In this document: one piece after another, positions 43,323 through 51,859 of the stretch
How positions within the stretch are numbered: position 1 is the first letter of the stretch
How the letters are laid out: every line of letters starts with the position of its first letter
Assembly (NCBI RefSeq): GCF_900103665.1
Contig: NZ_FNGY01000008.1
Span: 1 to 64,000 of the forward strand
DNA length: 64,000 bases
Source of the DNA: Pedobacter steynii
GTDB lineage: Bacteria > Bacteroidota > Bacteroidia > Sphingobacteriales > Sphingobacteriaceae
Direction: 5' to 3'
The notes under the pieces: model-generated
Told to the model about the DNA's origin: nothing
The model's database searches: none
Seen by the model: only the letters and a program-made list of their open reading frames with translations
Position numbers and translations under genes: made by a program

Positions 43323-45029
43323 TTAATGGCTCATTTGAAAATACTCCTGTAAAGGGCCTAATGCAAATACAGGCAATGTACTTAAAGCGTTGAGTAAGAT
43401 AATGACCATGAAGAGGAACAGGCCAAAAGTAGCCGTTTCGGTTTTTAATACCCCATCTGAAGTTTCTGCGGATTTCTTTTTACTGAGTAAAAAGGCAATG
43501 ATCAATACGCCTGCAATAGGCACAAACCTTCCGCTGAACATGGCAATGGAGGTACTGAGGTTCCAAAAGGCGGTATTGTCGCCCAGGGCTTCAAAACCAC
43601 TGCCATTTCCAGCCGTTGCAGATACATATTCATAAAACATCGTCGTAAATCCATGCGCTCCGGAATTTCCCAGCCAGCCTAAGGTGGCATTACCACCAGG
43701 GGTTTCATTGATCACAAAACAAGCTATTGCCGTAAGCGCCAGGGGAACGAGTAGTTGTAATACGGCAACCCCTGTAGCCAGTTGCATTTCCGGGAGACCT
43801 ATTTTTCTACCGAGTAAAACGGGAGTACGGCCAATCATCTGACAACCTAGAAATGCAGCCACAATCAAATAATAGAAAATATTGATCAGACCGGTACCAA
43901 GCCCGCCAAAAAAGCCATCCACCTGCATGCCGATCAGCATAGGAATACCTGATAAAGGCATATAACTATCCAGCATTGAGGTGATCGTACCCGCCGGAAC
44001 AACCGCATTTTCGCCGCTATAAAAACTGGTATAGTAGCTGCCAAACCGGATTTCTTTTCCTTCCATATTGCCGGAGCTGGTATCAATCCCCATTTTGGAA
44101 ACGAGGGGATTGCCATTCGTTTCCTGCCAGACAATAGGAATAGTGATCAACACCAGTCCAAGCGTCATCACACCAAGAATCATGTTGGCAAATTTTCGGT
44201 TTTCCAGGAAATAGCCGATAAAAAAGATAAATGCCATCGGCAACAGCAGCACGATGATATAGTGGATTACAAAGCTGATGGAATCGGGGTTTTCAAAAGG
44301 GTGCGCATTGTTCGTACCAAAATATCCACCGCCATTAGAGCCCAGTTCTTTAATAGGGATCATGGCGGCAACCGGACCTGTGGCGACTACTGAGGTATCT
44401 CCCTGGAGGGAAACAACTGTTTCGGGGCTATTGAAGGTCATTGGCATGCCCCGGAAAATGAAAAATGTCGCGGCTAAAATGGCCAAAGGAAAGAGGATCC
44501 TGGTGCAGGAACGGATAAAATCTACGTAGAAATTCCCCAATTGCTGACCTGTTCTCTTAAGGCAACGAATGACCGCCACGCCGACAGAAAGACTGGCAGC
44601 GGCACTTACAAATTGTAACAGCGTAAAAACCGAGATCTGGGATAGATAAGTTGCCCCCGTTTCTCCCGAATAATGCTGTTGATTGGTGCTGGTGATAAAA
44701 CTTATAACCGAATGTAAGGCCAGGGTCCATTCCATGGATGGATTACCCGCAGGATTTAATAGAGATTGTCCCTGGACAAGCAATATTCCAAAGCCATATA
44801 ACAGCCAGATCATATTCACCGTGGCGAAGGCCAGGAGGTATTGCCTGATGTTCATCGTTGAGGAAGGGTTAACCTTCATCAGGCGGAAAATTTTCCGTTC
44901 TGCTTTTGTGAGCAATCCATCACCGGAGAGATCATCTTTATATACTTTGCTCATGTACTTGCCTAATGGCCAGGAAAGTATCACTACTATGAAGAATAAT
45001 AGGAGCGAGCCAACTGCGTCAATCATCAT
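43323..45029 (-). CDS. kdpA: Potassium-transporting ATPase subunit KdpA
   Basis: The 568-residue protein has 10 hydrophobic segments and four KdpA selectivity-filter segments: TNQQHYSGETGA, NGGGYFGTNNAHPFENP, FFGGLGTGLINIF and TAGNGSGFEALG. It is therefore the K+-binding channel subunit and full length. It normally works with KdpB (P-type ATPase) and KdpC. Here its gene follows kdpC by 3 bp, and kdpB is not present in this window on either side. Confidence 0.93.
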   Translation of the reverse strand: MMIDAVGSLLLFFIVVILSWPLGKYMSKVYKDDLSGDGLLTKAERKIFRLMKVNPSSTMNIRQYLLAFATVNMIWLLYGFGILLVQGQSLLNPAGNPSMEWTLALHSVISFITSTNQQHYSGETGATYLSQISVFTLLQFVSAAASLSVGVAVIRCLKRTGQQLGNFYVDFIRSCTRILFPLAILAATFFIFRGMPMTFNSPETVVSLQGDTSVVATGPVAAMIPIKELGSNGGGYFGTNNAHPFENPDSISFVIHYIIVLLLPMAFIFFIGYFLENRKFANMILGVMTLGLVLITIPIVWQETNGNPLVSKMGIDTSSGNMEGKEIRFGSYYTSFYSGENAVVPAGTITSMLDSYMPLSGIPMLIGMQVDGFFGGLGTGLINIFYYLIVAAFLGCQMIGRTPVLLGRKIGLPEMQLATGVAVLQLLVPLALTAIACFVINETPGGNATLGWLGNSGAHGFTTMFYEYVSATAGNGSGFEALGDNTAFWNLSTSIAMFSGRFVPIAGVLIIAFLLSKKKSAETSDGVLKTETATFGLFLFMVIILLNALSTLPVFALGPLQEYFQMSH

Positions 45030-45032
45030 TAT

Positions 45033-45590
45033 CTATAAGTTATCCAATGCGATATTTAGTTCAAGAACATTGATTTTTTTAGGTCCAAACAGACCCCATA
45101 GCGGTTTTTCGGTATGTTTTTCTATCAGTTTATTTAGGACAGATTCCTTAAATCTGCGGATTCTGGCAATCCGTTTTACCTGAACATTAGCCGCTTGTAC
45201 TGAAATATGCGGATCCAGGCCGCTTCCGCTTGCGGTAACAAGATCAACCGGAATTGCAGATTTATCAATCCCCGGATTGTGAACCAAAAAGGAATCTATT
45301 CTTGCCTGTATTTCTGCCAGGTATACCTTATTGGAAGGACCTTTATTGCTGCCTCCTGAGCCATTTGCATTATAATTTACAGCAGAGGGGCGGGACCAGA
45401 AATACTTATTCCCGGTAAATGACTGACCTATACTTTTATAGTATTTTCGTCCTTTGTATTCAATGATTTTTCCTTTACCATTGTTCGGTCCGAAGTAAGC
45501 AATTCCTAGTAGCAGAAGAGGATATAAAATAGAGAAGAGAAAAATCGCAACTGCTGTTACTTTAATCGCAGGGAGCATATTTTCTTTCAT
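45033..45590 (-). CDS. kdpC: Potassium-transporting ATPase subunit KdpC
   Basis: The 185-residue protein has one N-terminal transmembrane helix (about residues 8-30), then the KdpC signatures GQSFTGNKYFWSRPSAVNYN, DLVTASGSGLDPHIS and the C-terminal FGPKKINVLELNIALD. It normally joins KdpA and KdpB and aids K+/ATP binding. The start overlaps the end of the preceding 98-residue membrane-protein gene by 4 bp. It lies upstream of kdpA, whereas the usual order is kdpA-kdpB-kdpC. Confidence 0.92.
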   Translation of the reverse strand: MKENMLPAIKVTAVAIFLFSILYPLLLLGIAYFGPNNGKGKIIEYKGRKYYKSIGQSFTGNKYFWSRPSAVNYNANGSGGSNKGPSNKVYLAEIQARIDSFLVHNPGIDKSAIPVDLVTASGSGLDPHISVQAANVQVKRIARIRRFKESVLNKLIEKHTEKPLWGLFGPKKINVLELNIALDNL

Positions 45591-45883
45591 TTCTTCAGGA
45601 GGTGCATGTTAAATCCCTTGTCATTCTGAGATGCCGAATTCTCATAGTTATGAATTTTCCTATAAAATTTTTTGGCTTTAAAGAGGAGAAAGAAACACAA
45701 TGACCCAAAGAAGAGGAGTATTAAAGCGAGCGCGACGATGGTGGGGTGAAAGTTGAGTATTCTGATGGAGATCCCAACCAGAATGATAAGGAGGTAAAAA
45801 ACGATGAGGTAATGGAATGGTCTTATCTGTCGACATCGTTGGACCATTCTTCTTTTTTCTTGCATTGTTCGAAATCGTTCCAT
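45587..45883 (-). CDS. Two-helix membrane protein of unknown function, first gene of the kdpC-kdpA unit
   Basis: The 98-residue protein has a strongly basic N-terminus (MERFRTMQEKRRMVQRCRQ), two hydrophobic segments (about 22-45 and 48-70) and a polar tail. It is not KdpB and is too long to be KdpF. The gene overlaps kdpC by 4 bp (ATGA), so it is translated with it. I do not recognise a family. Possible role: a membrane partner of KdpC/KdpA. Confidence 0.65.
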   Translation of the reverse strand: MERFRTMQEKRRMVQRCRQIRPFHYLIVFYLLIILVGISIRILNFHPTIVALALILLFFGSLCFFLLFKAKKFYRKIHNYENSASQNDKGFNMHLLKK

Positions 45884-46369
45884 CTTTTTATAATTTAAGT
45901 TTTTGACAATTTTTATTTAAAATATTTTATTGATTTAGTGATCTGCTCATGTGCTTTGAAAAGCAGTATGCCAATCGTATTCCATTTTTGCTTGCCTTAG
46001 GTTAAGTATCTATTTGTCAGCTGATTAAAATATGTGTCTGCAGATTTGTAAAAAAAAATCCTACCAAAATGGCAAGGTTTTTATTAAAATGACGCTGAGT
46101 TGTTTGCTTGAATAACGGGCATAAAGTACCAATCAAAAAATGCGTTCCCTGAAAATGAAGTCTTGTTTTACAGGTCTGAAAATGGGGGAAGACCGATCAG
46201 TTCTTCCATTCGATTTGACATAAACCTTGTCATTTTGAAAAGGTATTTTTTTTGCATTTATTCTGTTAAAAAAAAATATCAACGATTTTAATAGCATCGT
46301 CATCGTTTTTAGTCTGTACGCTGATCAAGGCACTTATTTTGAACCTGAAGGTCAATCAACCTAAAAAAA
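45884..46369. other. Intergenic region upstream of the kdp unit and the small Cys protein
   Basis: About 485 bp, AT-rich, between divergent genes. No gene, and in particular no trace of kdpB, kdpD or kdpE, was seen. It must hold both promoters; no exact -33/-7 pair stood out. Possibly decayed sequence. Confidence 0.4.
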
Positions 46370-46600
46370 ATGAACGATGAAATGATATTTGTGCGTATTG
46401 CTACCATGGATGATATCAGATTGGAAATCAGCTGTAATGAGCAATTCCTGGAGGGCTGTAAAAATTGCCCAAACTACAATGTTTTGGAGCCGAAGAAAAA
46501 ATGTAATTGCTTATATACAGCCATGCTGTTTGATCCTGAAGTAAACCTGAACTATGATGTTCCTGCACAACCGGATACGCAGCATAGATATAGACTTTAA
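46370..46600 (+). CDS. Small protein with CxxC and CxC motifs
   Basis: The 76-residue protein has cysteines at 22, 30, 33, 45 and 47 (GCKNCPNY and KKCNCLY), a pattern that could bind zinc or iron. There is no signal peptide. It lies 18 bp before the M20 deacylase gene in the same direction, so they are probably co-transcribed. I do not recognise a family; it is accepted as a real gene for its tight spacing and protein-like composition. Confidence 0.6.
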   Translation: MNDEMIFVRIATMDDIRLEISCNEQFLEGCKNCPNYNVLEPKKKCNCLYTAMLFDPEVNLNYDVPAQPDTQHRYRL

Positions 46601-46618
46601 AATCCTAATATTAAAAGT

Positions 46619-47728
46619 ATGAACAAGTTATATGACAAGGCCATTGAGTTGTTGGAGAATTTAATTAGAATCCCTTCTTTAAGTGGCGACGAAAAAGCAG
46701 CAGCAGACAAAATTGAATCATTTTTAGCGGAGCACCAGGTGTTTACCATTCGTAAATACAATAATATATGGTGTTACAATAAATATTTTGATCCATCAAA
46801 ACCGATTATATTGCTCAATTCCCATCACGATACCGTAAGGCCCAATGATCAATATACAAAAGACCCATTTCATCCGGTTAGAAAAGAAGGGCGTCTTTAT
46901 GGTTTAGGCAGTAATGATGCCGGTGGATCGTTGGTTGCGCTTATTGCCGCTTTCCTTTATTTTTATGAAAGAACGGACTTGCCTTATAATCTATGCCTGG
47001 CAGCAACGGCGGAGGAAGAAAATTCAGGTCAGAAGGGAATAAAATGTATTCTTGATGATTTGATGCCTGTTTCATTTGCTATTGTAGGGGAGCCTACAAA
47101 TATGCAGATGGCTATTGCCGAAAGAGGCTCAATGGTGTTGGATTGCGTATCGACTGGTCGTCCGGGACATGCAGCAAGGGAAGAAGGAGATAACGCAATT
47201 TATAAAGCCATCAGGGATATCCAATGGTTTTCAAGTTTTGTTTTTCCTATTGAATCAGATCTTCCAAATCCGGTGAAGATGTCTGTAACGCAAATTAATG
47301 CAGGGATACAACACAATATTGTTCCCGGTGAATGCAGTTTTACGGTTGACATCAGATTTGACCATAGCTACACTGAAAAAGAAATCATCAATACGATTAT
47401 GAACCATACTTTTTGTGATACCACCCTTCGTCCGAATGTGCTTACTCCTTCATCAATAGATCTCTTGCATCCCCTGGTAAAAACGGGTATTGCTATTGGG
47501 CGGAAAACTTACCTTTCTCCAACCAGCTCTGATCGGGGATGGCTGGATATGCCGTCGGTAAAAATGGGGCCTGGTGACTCTGTCAGATCACATACTGCTG
47601 ATGAATATATTTATCTCGATGAAATAAACGAAGGGATCAGCATATACATAGAACTGTTGGAGTCCATACTTCCATACCTGGTTAATGGTCCCGAACTGGA
47701 CCGGCAGATTTATGAATCCCATAGCTAA
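46619..47728 (+). CDS. argE: M20-family deacylase, acetylornithine deacetylase-like
   Basis: The 369-residue cytoplasmic protein has the M20 metallopeptidase features: metal ligands in LLNSHHDTVRPND, GLGSNDAGGSL with the bridging Asp, catalytic Glu pair in ATAEEENSGQ and a dimerisation domain (about 175-290). It matches the Bacteroidota ArgE-like group that removes an acyl group (acetyl, or succinyl in some Bacteroidota) from N2-acylornithine in arginine synthesis. No other arg genes are nearby, so another acyl-amino acid cannot be excluded. A terminator follows. Confidence 0.85.
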   Translation: MNKLYDKAIELLENLIRIPSLSGDEKAAADKIESFLAEHQVFTIRKYNNIWCYNKYFDPSKPIILLNSHHDTVRPNDQYTKDPFHPVRKEGRLYGLGSNDAGGSLVALIAAFLYFYERTDLPYNLCLAATAEEENSGQKGIKCILDDLMPVSFAIVGEPTNMQMAIAERGSMVLDCVSTGRPGHAAREEGDNAIYKAIRDIQWFSSFVFPIESDLPNPVKMSVTQINAGIQHNIVPGECSFTVDIRFDHSYTEKEIINTIMNHTFCDTTLRPNVLTPSSIDLLHPLVKTGIAIGRKTYLSPTSSDRGWLDMPSVKMGPGDSVRSHTADEYIYLDEINEGISIYIELLESILPYLVNGPELDRQIYESHS

Positions 47729-47745
47729 TCATTTTACCATATCTA

Positions 47746-47776
47746 AGAAGAGCCGTCTTTTTAAGACAGCTCTTCT
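47746..47776. terminator. Terminator after the M20 deacylase gene
   Basis: AGAAGAGC-C-GTCTT, loop TTT, AAGAC-A-GCTCTTCT: a 13-bp stem with one mismatch, between two convergent genes. Confidence 0.75.
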
Positions 47777-47815
47777 GATCACCACGATGGAATAATTAGT
47801 TTATTTTTTTTTAGA

Positions 47816-48565
47816 TTATAAAGGATATAATGCTGCGGTTGCCAGTTTATCTTTCGCTGATAAAACGGTTGCGCCGCTTCCACATTGTCCGCCATTCATT
47901 AATGACAACGCATCAGTTCCTCCAACTCCCGGTACATTGATAGTGGTCGATTGGTTGGTGTGTTTGAAAGAGATGGTATGTCCGAATTCGTGTGTAATTG
48001 TTCTTGTACGTTGTGCAAAAGAATTGCCCTGGATCAAGGCTTGATTGATCCACACTACGCTACCTGCTTTACCGTTGCTGGTAGATAAATAAGCCTGTCC
48101 ACATACGGAAGCTCCGATGGTATTGTCTACTTTGATCAAAATATCATAAGTACTGCCGGTGGTCAGGACAAATTTAATTTTAGAGTTTGGCACAGCATTC
48201 CATTGTGCGATTGCTGCGTTAATTTCAGCCGCCATACTGGTGATAGATGCATCAACTTTAACAAGGATATTATTGCTGTTGGTTACCAGATATCCATTGT
48301 AATACTGCTCTGTTTTTGGCATTCCGTTATCAGCCGGAATTTCCATGTTTTTATCGACCACCATATCTCCATCAACGACATATCTATCGCCTTTGTCGAC
48401 GATTTGTGCGTCTGTGAATCCCAGATTTTTGATGTAGGCAAGAACTTTGTCTTTTTGTTCTGTTTTAACTTCCTGATCTGCAGGTTGGTCATTCTTCTTT
48501 GAGCATGAAGTAATTAAAATAGCGAATACTGCGATGAGCGCAATGCTTTTAAATAGATTTTTCAT
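47816..48565 (-). CDS. M57-like zinc metalloprotease, lipoprotein
   Basis: The 249-residue protein has a lipoprotein signal (MKNLFKSIALIAVFAILITSC, Cys21) followed by a pro-like region and a catalytic domain with the extended zinc motif HEFGHTISFKH (about residues 192-202), of the HEIGH/M57 type found in Bacteroidota. The VVWINQALIQG segment precedes it. It should be anchored to the outer membrane or surface and cut peptides there. It stands alone. Confidence 0.85.
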   Translation of the reverse strand: MKNLFKSIALIAVFAILITSCSKKNDQPADQEVKTEQKDKVLAYIKNLGFTDAQIVDKGDRYVVDGDMVVDKNMEIPADNGMPKTEQYYNGYLVTNSNNILVKVDASITSMAAEINAAIAQWNAVPNSKIKFVLTTGSTYDILIKVDNTIGASVCGQAYLSTSNGKAGSVVWINQALIQGNSFAQRTRTITHEFGHTISFKHTNQSTTINVPGVGGTDALSLMNGGQCGSGATVLSAKDKLATAALYPL

Positions 48566-48647
48566 AATTTGAATTTTAGGGATGATCGTGATGATGTTAC
48601 AATTTAATAATTATTCCAGAAATATAACATAGAAAAATTATTAATCT

Positions 48648-49109
48648 TTAAAAGCTAACGTTATACGAGTTCTTAATCTCTGCCATTGCAAAAGTGCTGT
48701 GGGTACTGCCTATGCTTTTTACCGAACCTAATTTATTAAAAACAAAATCCTGGTAATGTTTCATATCTCTTGCATGGACCTTTAATATAAAATCAAAATC
48801 TCCCGAAATATTATAACACTCTACCACTTCATCAATTTTTAAAATGTCTTCTACAAACTGATGGCCTATTTTTCTATCGTGCTGTTTGAGCTTAATATTG
48901 CAAAAGACAATAAATCCCTGATTAAACTTTTCAGCATCAAGTATCGCAATGTATTTTTTAATATATCCGGTACTTTCCAGTCTTTTTACCCGTTCGAAAA
49001 CAGGTGAGGGTGACAGGTTTACTTTAACCGCTAACTCTTTTATCGTGTAGTTTGAATTGCTGCCTAATATCTTCAGGAGCAACAAATCTGTTTCATCCAA
49101 TTCTTCCAT
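48648..49109 (-). CDS. Lrp/AsnC-family transcriptional regulator
   Basis: The 153-residue protein has an N-terminal winged helix-turn-helix (LLLKILGSNSNYTIKELAVKVNLSPSPVFERVKRLE) and a C-terminal RAM/ligand domain (GDFDFILKVHARDMKHYQDF). Such proteins form octamers and respond to amino acids. It is divergent from metE across 237 bp that contain a 15-bp palindrome resembling Lrp sites, so metE and its own gene are the likely targets. Confidence 0.93.
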   Translation of the reverse strand: MEELDETDLLLLKILGSNSNYTIKELAVKVNLSPSPVFERVKRLESTGYIKKYIAILDAEKFNQGFIVFCNIKLKQHDRKIGHQFVEDILKIDEVVECYNISGDFDFILKVHARDMKHYQDFVFNKLGSVKSIGSTHSTFAMAEIKNSYNVSF

Positions 49110-49149
49110 AGAATAATTTCCTTTAGTGCGGGTAAAAATAGCAAGTTAA

Positions 49150-49164
49150 AAGCATAATATGCTT
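49150..49164. promoter_or_regulatory. 15-bp palindrome, candidate Lrp-type operator
   Basis: AAGCATAATATGCTT is a perfect palindrome (7+1+7), close to the AT-centred pattern of Lrp-family sites. A half-copy (TATGCTTA) follows at about 49190. It lies 40 bp before the Lrp gene on one side and about 70 bp before the metE -7 element on the other. Confidence 0.6.
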
Positions 49165-49233
49165 GGTTTTATTATTTAAAAAGTTATTTATGCTTATTTA
49201 TTGCTGACCATAAAGTTTTATAATCTGCATATA

Positions 49234-49241
49234 TACATTTG
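49234..49241 (+). promoter_or_regulatory. metE -7 promoter element
   Basis: TACATTTG is an exact TAnnTTTG match. Transcription from here would begin near 49248 and give metE a leader of about 100 nt that contains a terminator-like hairpin. No exact -33 TTTG was seen at the usual distance. Confidence 0.55.
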
Positions 49242-49271
49242 CGAAGAATTAAAAACTGACTTGTAATAAAT

Positions 49272-49310
49272 AAAGCTTCCAGTGTTAAGAATACAACCCG
49301 GGAGCTTTTT
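49272..49310 (+). promoter_or_regulatory. Terminator-like hairpin in the metE leader
   Basis: AAAGCTTCC and GGGAGCTTT pair (9 bp with a G-T pair) around a 19-base loop and are followed by a T-run, about 36 bp before the metE ATG. In a leader this could work as an attenuator. I could not fit a known SAM or cobalamin riboswitch to the sequence. Confidence 0.5.
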
Positions 49311-49346
49311 ACAATGATTATTAACCATTTAAAAAGTTGAAGAAAG

Positions 49347-51662
49347 ATGCAAACGCACAACCTTGGCTATCCACGAATTGGTAGCAACAGAGAACTCAAA
49401 AAAGCCTGCGAGCAATATTGGTCAGGTAACATTTCATTAGCGGAATTGTTAAGTAAGGGGAAAAGTATCTACGAGCAAAACTGGAAATTGCAACAGGAAG
49501 CAGGAATAGACCTGATCCCTTCCAACGATTTTTCGTACTATGACCAGATTCTGGACATGTCCTTAACCGTAGGAGCCATCCCGAAACGTTACAATCAGGT
49601 CGCCTTAAAATCCAACAACGAAATGGATTTATATTTCGCTATGGCAAGAGGCTATCAGAAAGACGGACTGGACATTACCGCAATGGAAATGACCAAATGG
49701 CTGGATACCAATTACCATTACATCGTTCCTGAATTTTACAAAGACCAGGAGTTTAAATTATTCTCTAACAAAATCGTCAATGAGTTTGCGGCCGCGAAAC
49801 AATTAGGCATCAAAAGCAAACCTGTGATCATCGGACCAGTTTCTTATTTGTTGCTCGGAAAGGAAAAAGAAGAAGGCTTTGATAAACTGGATTTAGTGAA
49901 GCGGTTACTACCGGTTTACATCCAGATTTTAAACGAGCTAAAAGCTTATGGAGCAGAATGGGTACAGTTTGACGAACCATTCCTGGCTTTAGACATTAAT
50001 GATAAAACAAGAGAAGCCTATAAATATGTTTACGCAGAGATCAGAAAGCAATTTCCTTATCTGAAAATTTTGGTAGCTACCTATTTTGAAGGCCTGAAAG
50101 ACAACCTGGCTTTAGCCCTTTCATTGCCGGTTAACGCATTGCACATCGACCTGGTACGTTGTCCGGAGCAATTGGATGAGGTGCTGGATGCAATTCCTGA
50201 GCAATTGATCTTATCGCTCGGTATCGTAGATGGCAGAAATATCTGGAAAAATGATTTTGAACAGTCATTGGCAATCGTCAAAAAAGCGATAGATAAACTG
50301 GGAAGCGACCGGATTCTCCTGGCACCGTCCTGTTCATTATTACATTCACCATGTGATCTGGATCTGGAAACCAATGATCAAACCTTAACTCCTGAGATTA
50401 AAGAATGGCTGGCTTTTGCGAAACAAAAGATTGATGAAGTGGTGGTGTTAAAGGCCTTGTCGGCAGAAAGCCCGGATCAGAATGCATTGGCGAAACTGGA
50501 GTACAACAAAAAGGCGATCGCTAACCGCAGCACTTCCAAATTGATTCACAACGGGCAGATCAAACAGCGTGTAAGTTCCATTACCACTAAAGACGCTCAA
50601 CGGGAAAATCCTTTTTCTATTCGTAAAAAAGCACAACAGGACATTTTGCAACTGCCGCTTTTTCCAACGACAACCATCGGCTCATTTCCACAGACTGCCG
50701 AAGTGAGAAGCTGGAGAGCCCGATTTAAGAAAGGCGAGATTAGTCCTGCTGAATACGACAGCCTGTTAAAAAAAGAAACAGAAGAAACGATACGCTGGCA
50801 GGAAGAAATTGGTATTGATGTATTGGTTCACGGAGAGTTTGAACGCAACGACATGGTGGAATATTTTGGCGAACAACTGAACGGGTTCAGCTTTACCAAA
50901 AATGGTTGGGTGCAAAGCTATGGCAGCCGCTGTGTTAAACCACCGGTTATTTATGGAGATGTCCATCGCCCTGCAGCAATGACGGTCTACTGGACCGCAT
51001 ATGCACAGTCGCTAACCAACAGCCTGGTCAAAGGAATGTTGACAGGCCCTGTGACTATTTTACAATGGTCTTTTGTCCGCAATGACCAGCCCCGTTCGGT
51101 AACCTGTAACCAAATCGCATTGGCGATTCGTGATGAAGTAACAGATCTGGAAAATGCGGGAATCAAAATAATTCAGATTGACGAACCTGCCATTCGCGAA
51201 GGTTTGCCATTAAGGAAGGCAGACTGGCAAAATTACTTACAATGGGCGGTTAACGCATTTAAAATCTCTGCGAGTGGTGTAAAAGATGAAACGCAAATTC
51301 ATACACACATGTGCTATTCCGAATTCAACGACATCATTCAGAATATTGCCGATATGGATGCAGATGTGATTACGATTGAATGTTCCCGTTCACAAATGGA
51401 GTTATTAGATGCTTTTGCAGACTTCAAATACCCGAATGAAATAGGACCAGGGGTTTACGATATCCATTCTCCAAGAGTACCTTCCAAAGAAGAAATGGTA
51501 CGGCTTTTAGAAAAGGCAAAAGCGGTCATTCCAGCTGATCAACTTTGGGTAAATCCGGATTGTGGCTTAAAAACCCGCCATTGGCCGGAGACCAAAAGTG
51601 CTTTGATTGCCATGGTGGCGGCGGCTAAAGAATTGAGCGCAAATGAACTGGCAGTATATTAG
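49347..51662 (+). CDS. metE: Cobalamin-independent methionine synthase
   Basis: The 771-residue protein has both MetE barrels: an N-terminal domain starting LGYPRIGSNRELKKACE and a C-terminal catalytic domain with zinc ligands in IHTHMCYSEF (His, Cys), Glu in ITIECSRS and Cys in WVNPDCGLKTR. It transfers a methyl group from 5-methyltetrahydrofolate polyglutamate to homocysteine without B12. Length is typical. It is divergent from an Lrp/AsnC regulator and has a long leader with a hairpin. Confidence 0.97.
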   Translation: MQTHNLGYPRIGSNRELKKACEQYWSGNISLAELLSKGKSIYEQNWKLQQEAGIDLIPSNDFSYYDQILDMSLTVGAIPKRYNQVALKSNNEMDLYFAMARGYQKDGLDITAMEMTKWLDTNYHYIVPEFYKDQEFKLFSNKIVNEFAAAKQLGIKSKPVIIGPVSYLLLGKEKEEGFDKLDLVKRLLPVYIQILNELKAYGAEWVQFDEPFLALDINDKTREAYKYVYAEIRKQFPYLKILVATYFEGLKDNLALALSLPVNALHIDLVRCPEQLDEVLDAIPEQLILSLGIVDGRNIWKNDFEQSLAIVKKAIDKLGSDRILLAPSCSLLHSPCDLDLETNDQTLTPEIKEWLAFAKQKIDEVVVLKALSAESPDQNALAKLEYNKKAIANRSTSKLIHNGQIKQRVSSITTKDAQRENPFSIRKKAQQDILQLPLFPTTTIGSFPQTAEVRSWRARFKKGEISPAEYDSLLKKETEETIRWQEEIGIDVLVHGEFERNDMVEYFGEQLNGFSFTKNGWVQSYGSRCVKPPVIYGDVHRPAAMTVYWTAYAQSLTNSLVKGMLTGPVTILQWSFVRNDQPRSVTCNQIALAIRDEVTDLENAGIKIIQIDEPAIREGLPLRKADWQNYLQWAVNAFKISASGVKDETQIHTHMCYSEFNDIIQNIADMDADVITIECSRSQMELLDAFADFKYPNEIGPGVYDIHSPRVPSKEEMVRLLEKAKAVIPADQLWVNPDCGLKTRHWPETKSALIAMVAAAKELSANELAVY

Positions 51663-51715
51663 CCGGATTCCTTTTCGGATCAGACCTGAACCGGGGGCAC
51701 CCGATTGAGCGATAC

Positions 51716-51750
51716 AAACCCCTCTTTACAAATTGTAATGAGGGGTTTTT
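51716..51750 (+). terminator. Terminator after metE
   Basis: AAACCCCTC and GAGGGGTTT form a stem around the inner palindrome TTACAAATTGTAA, with a T-run at the end: a long intrinsic terminator about 55 bp after metE. Confidence 0.85.
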
Positions 51751-51812
51751 GCCAGGCAACAAATTCCTTTTATATAGTTGAATTACCAAAATAATTGGAG
51801 ATTATGTACGAA

Positions 51813-51838
51813 ATGCTAAAAATATTAGCATAACTTTG
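51813..51838 (+). promoter_or_regulatory. Inverted-repeat operator abutting a -7 promoter element
   Basis: ATGCTAA (51813-51819) and TTAGCAT (51825-51831) form a 7-bp inverted repeat with a 5-base centre. Its last T is the first base of TAACTTTG (51831-51838), an exact TAnnTTTG match. A repressor bound there would block the promoter of the two polymerase genes, as expected of an SOS-type or related damage control site. The site is not recognised as a known LexA box. Confidence 0.65.
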
Positions 51839-51859
51839 CGCGTACCTAAATTTCAAATC

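Noticed and set aside
45587..45883. Calling the 98-residue protein KdpF
   Set aside because: KdpF is about 29 residues with one helix; this protein has two helices and long polar ends.
51836..51859. TTG start adding eight residues to the Y-family polymerase
   Set aside because: The TTG is part of the -7 element TAACTTTG, so it lies upstream of the start of transcription; the ATG at 51860 fits better.
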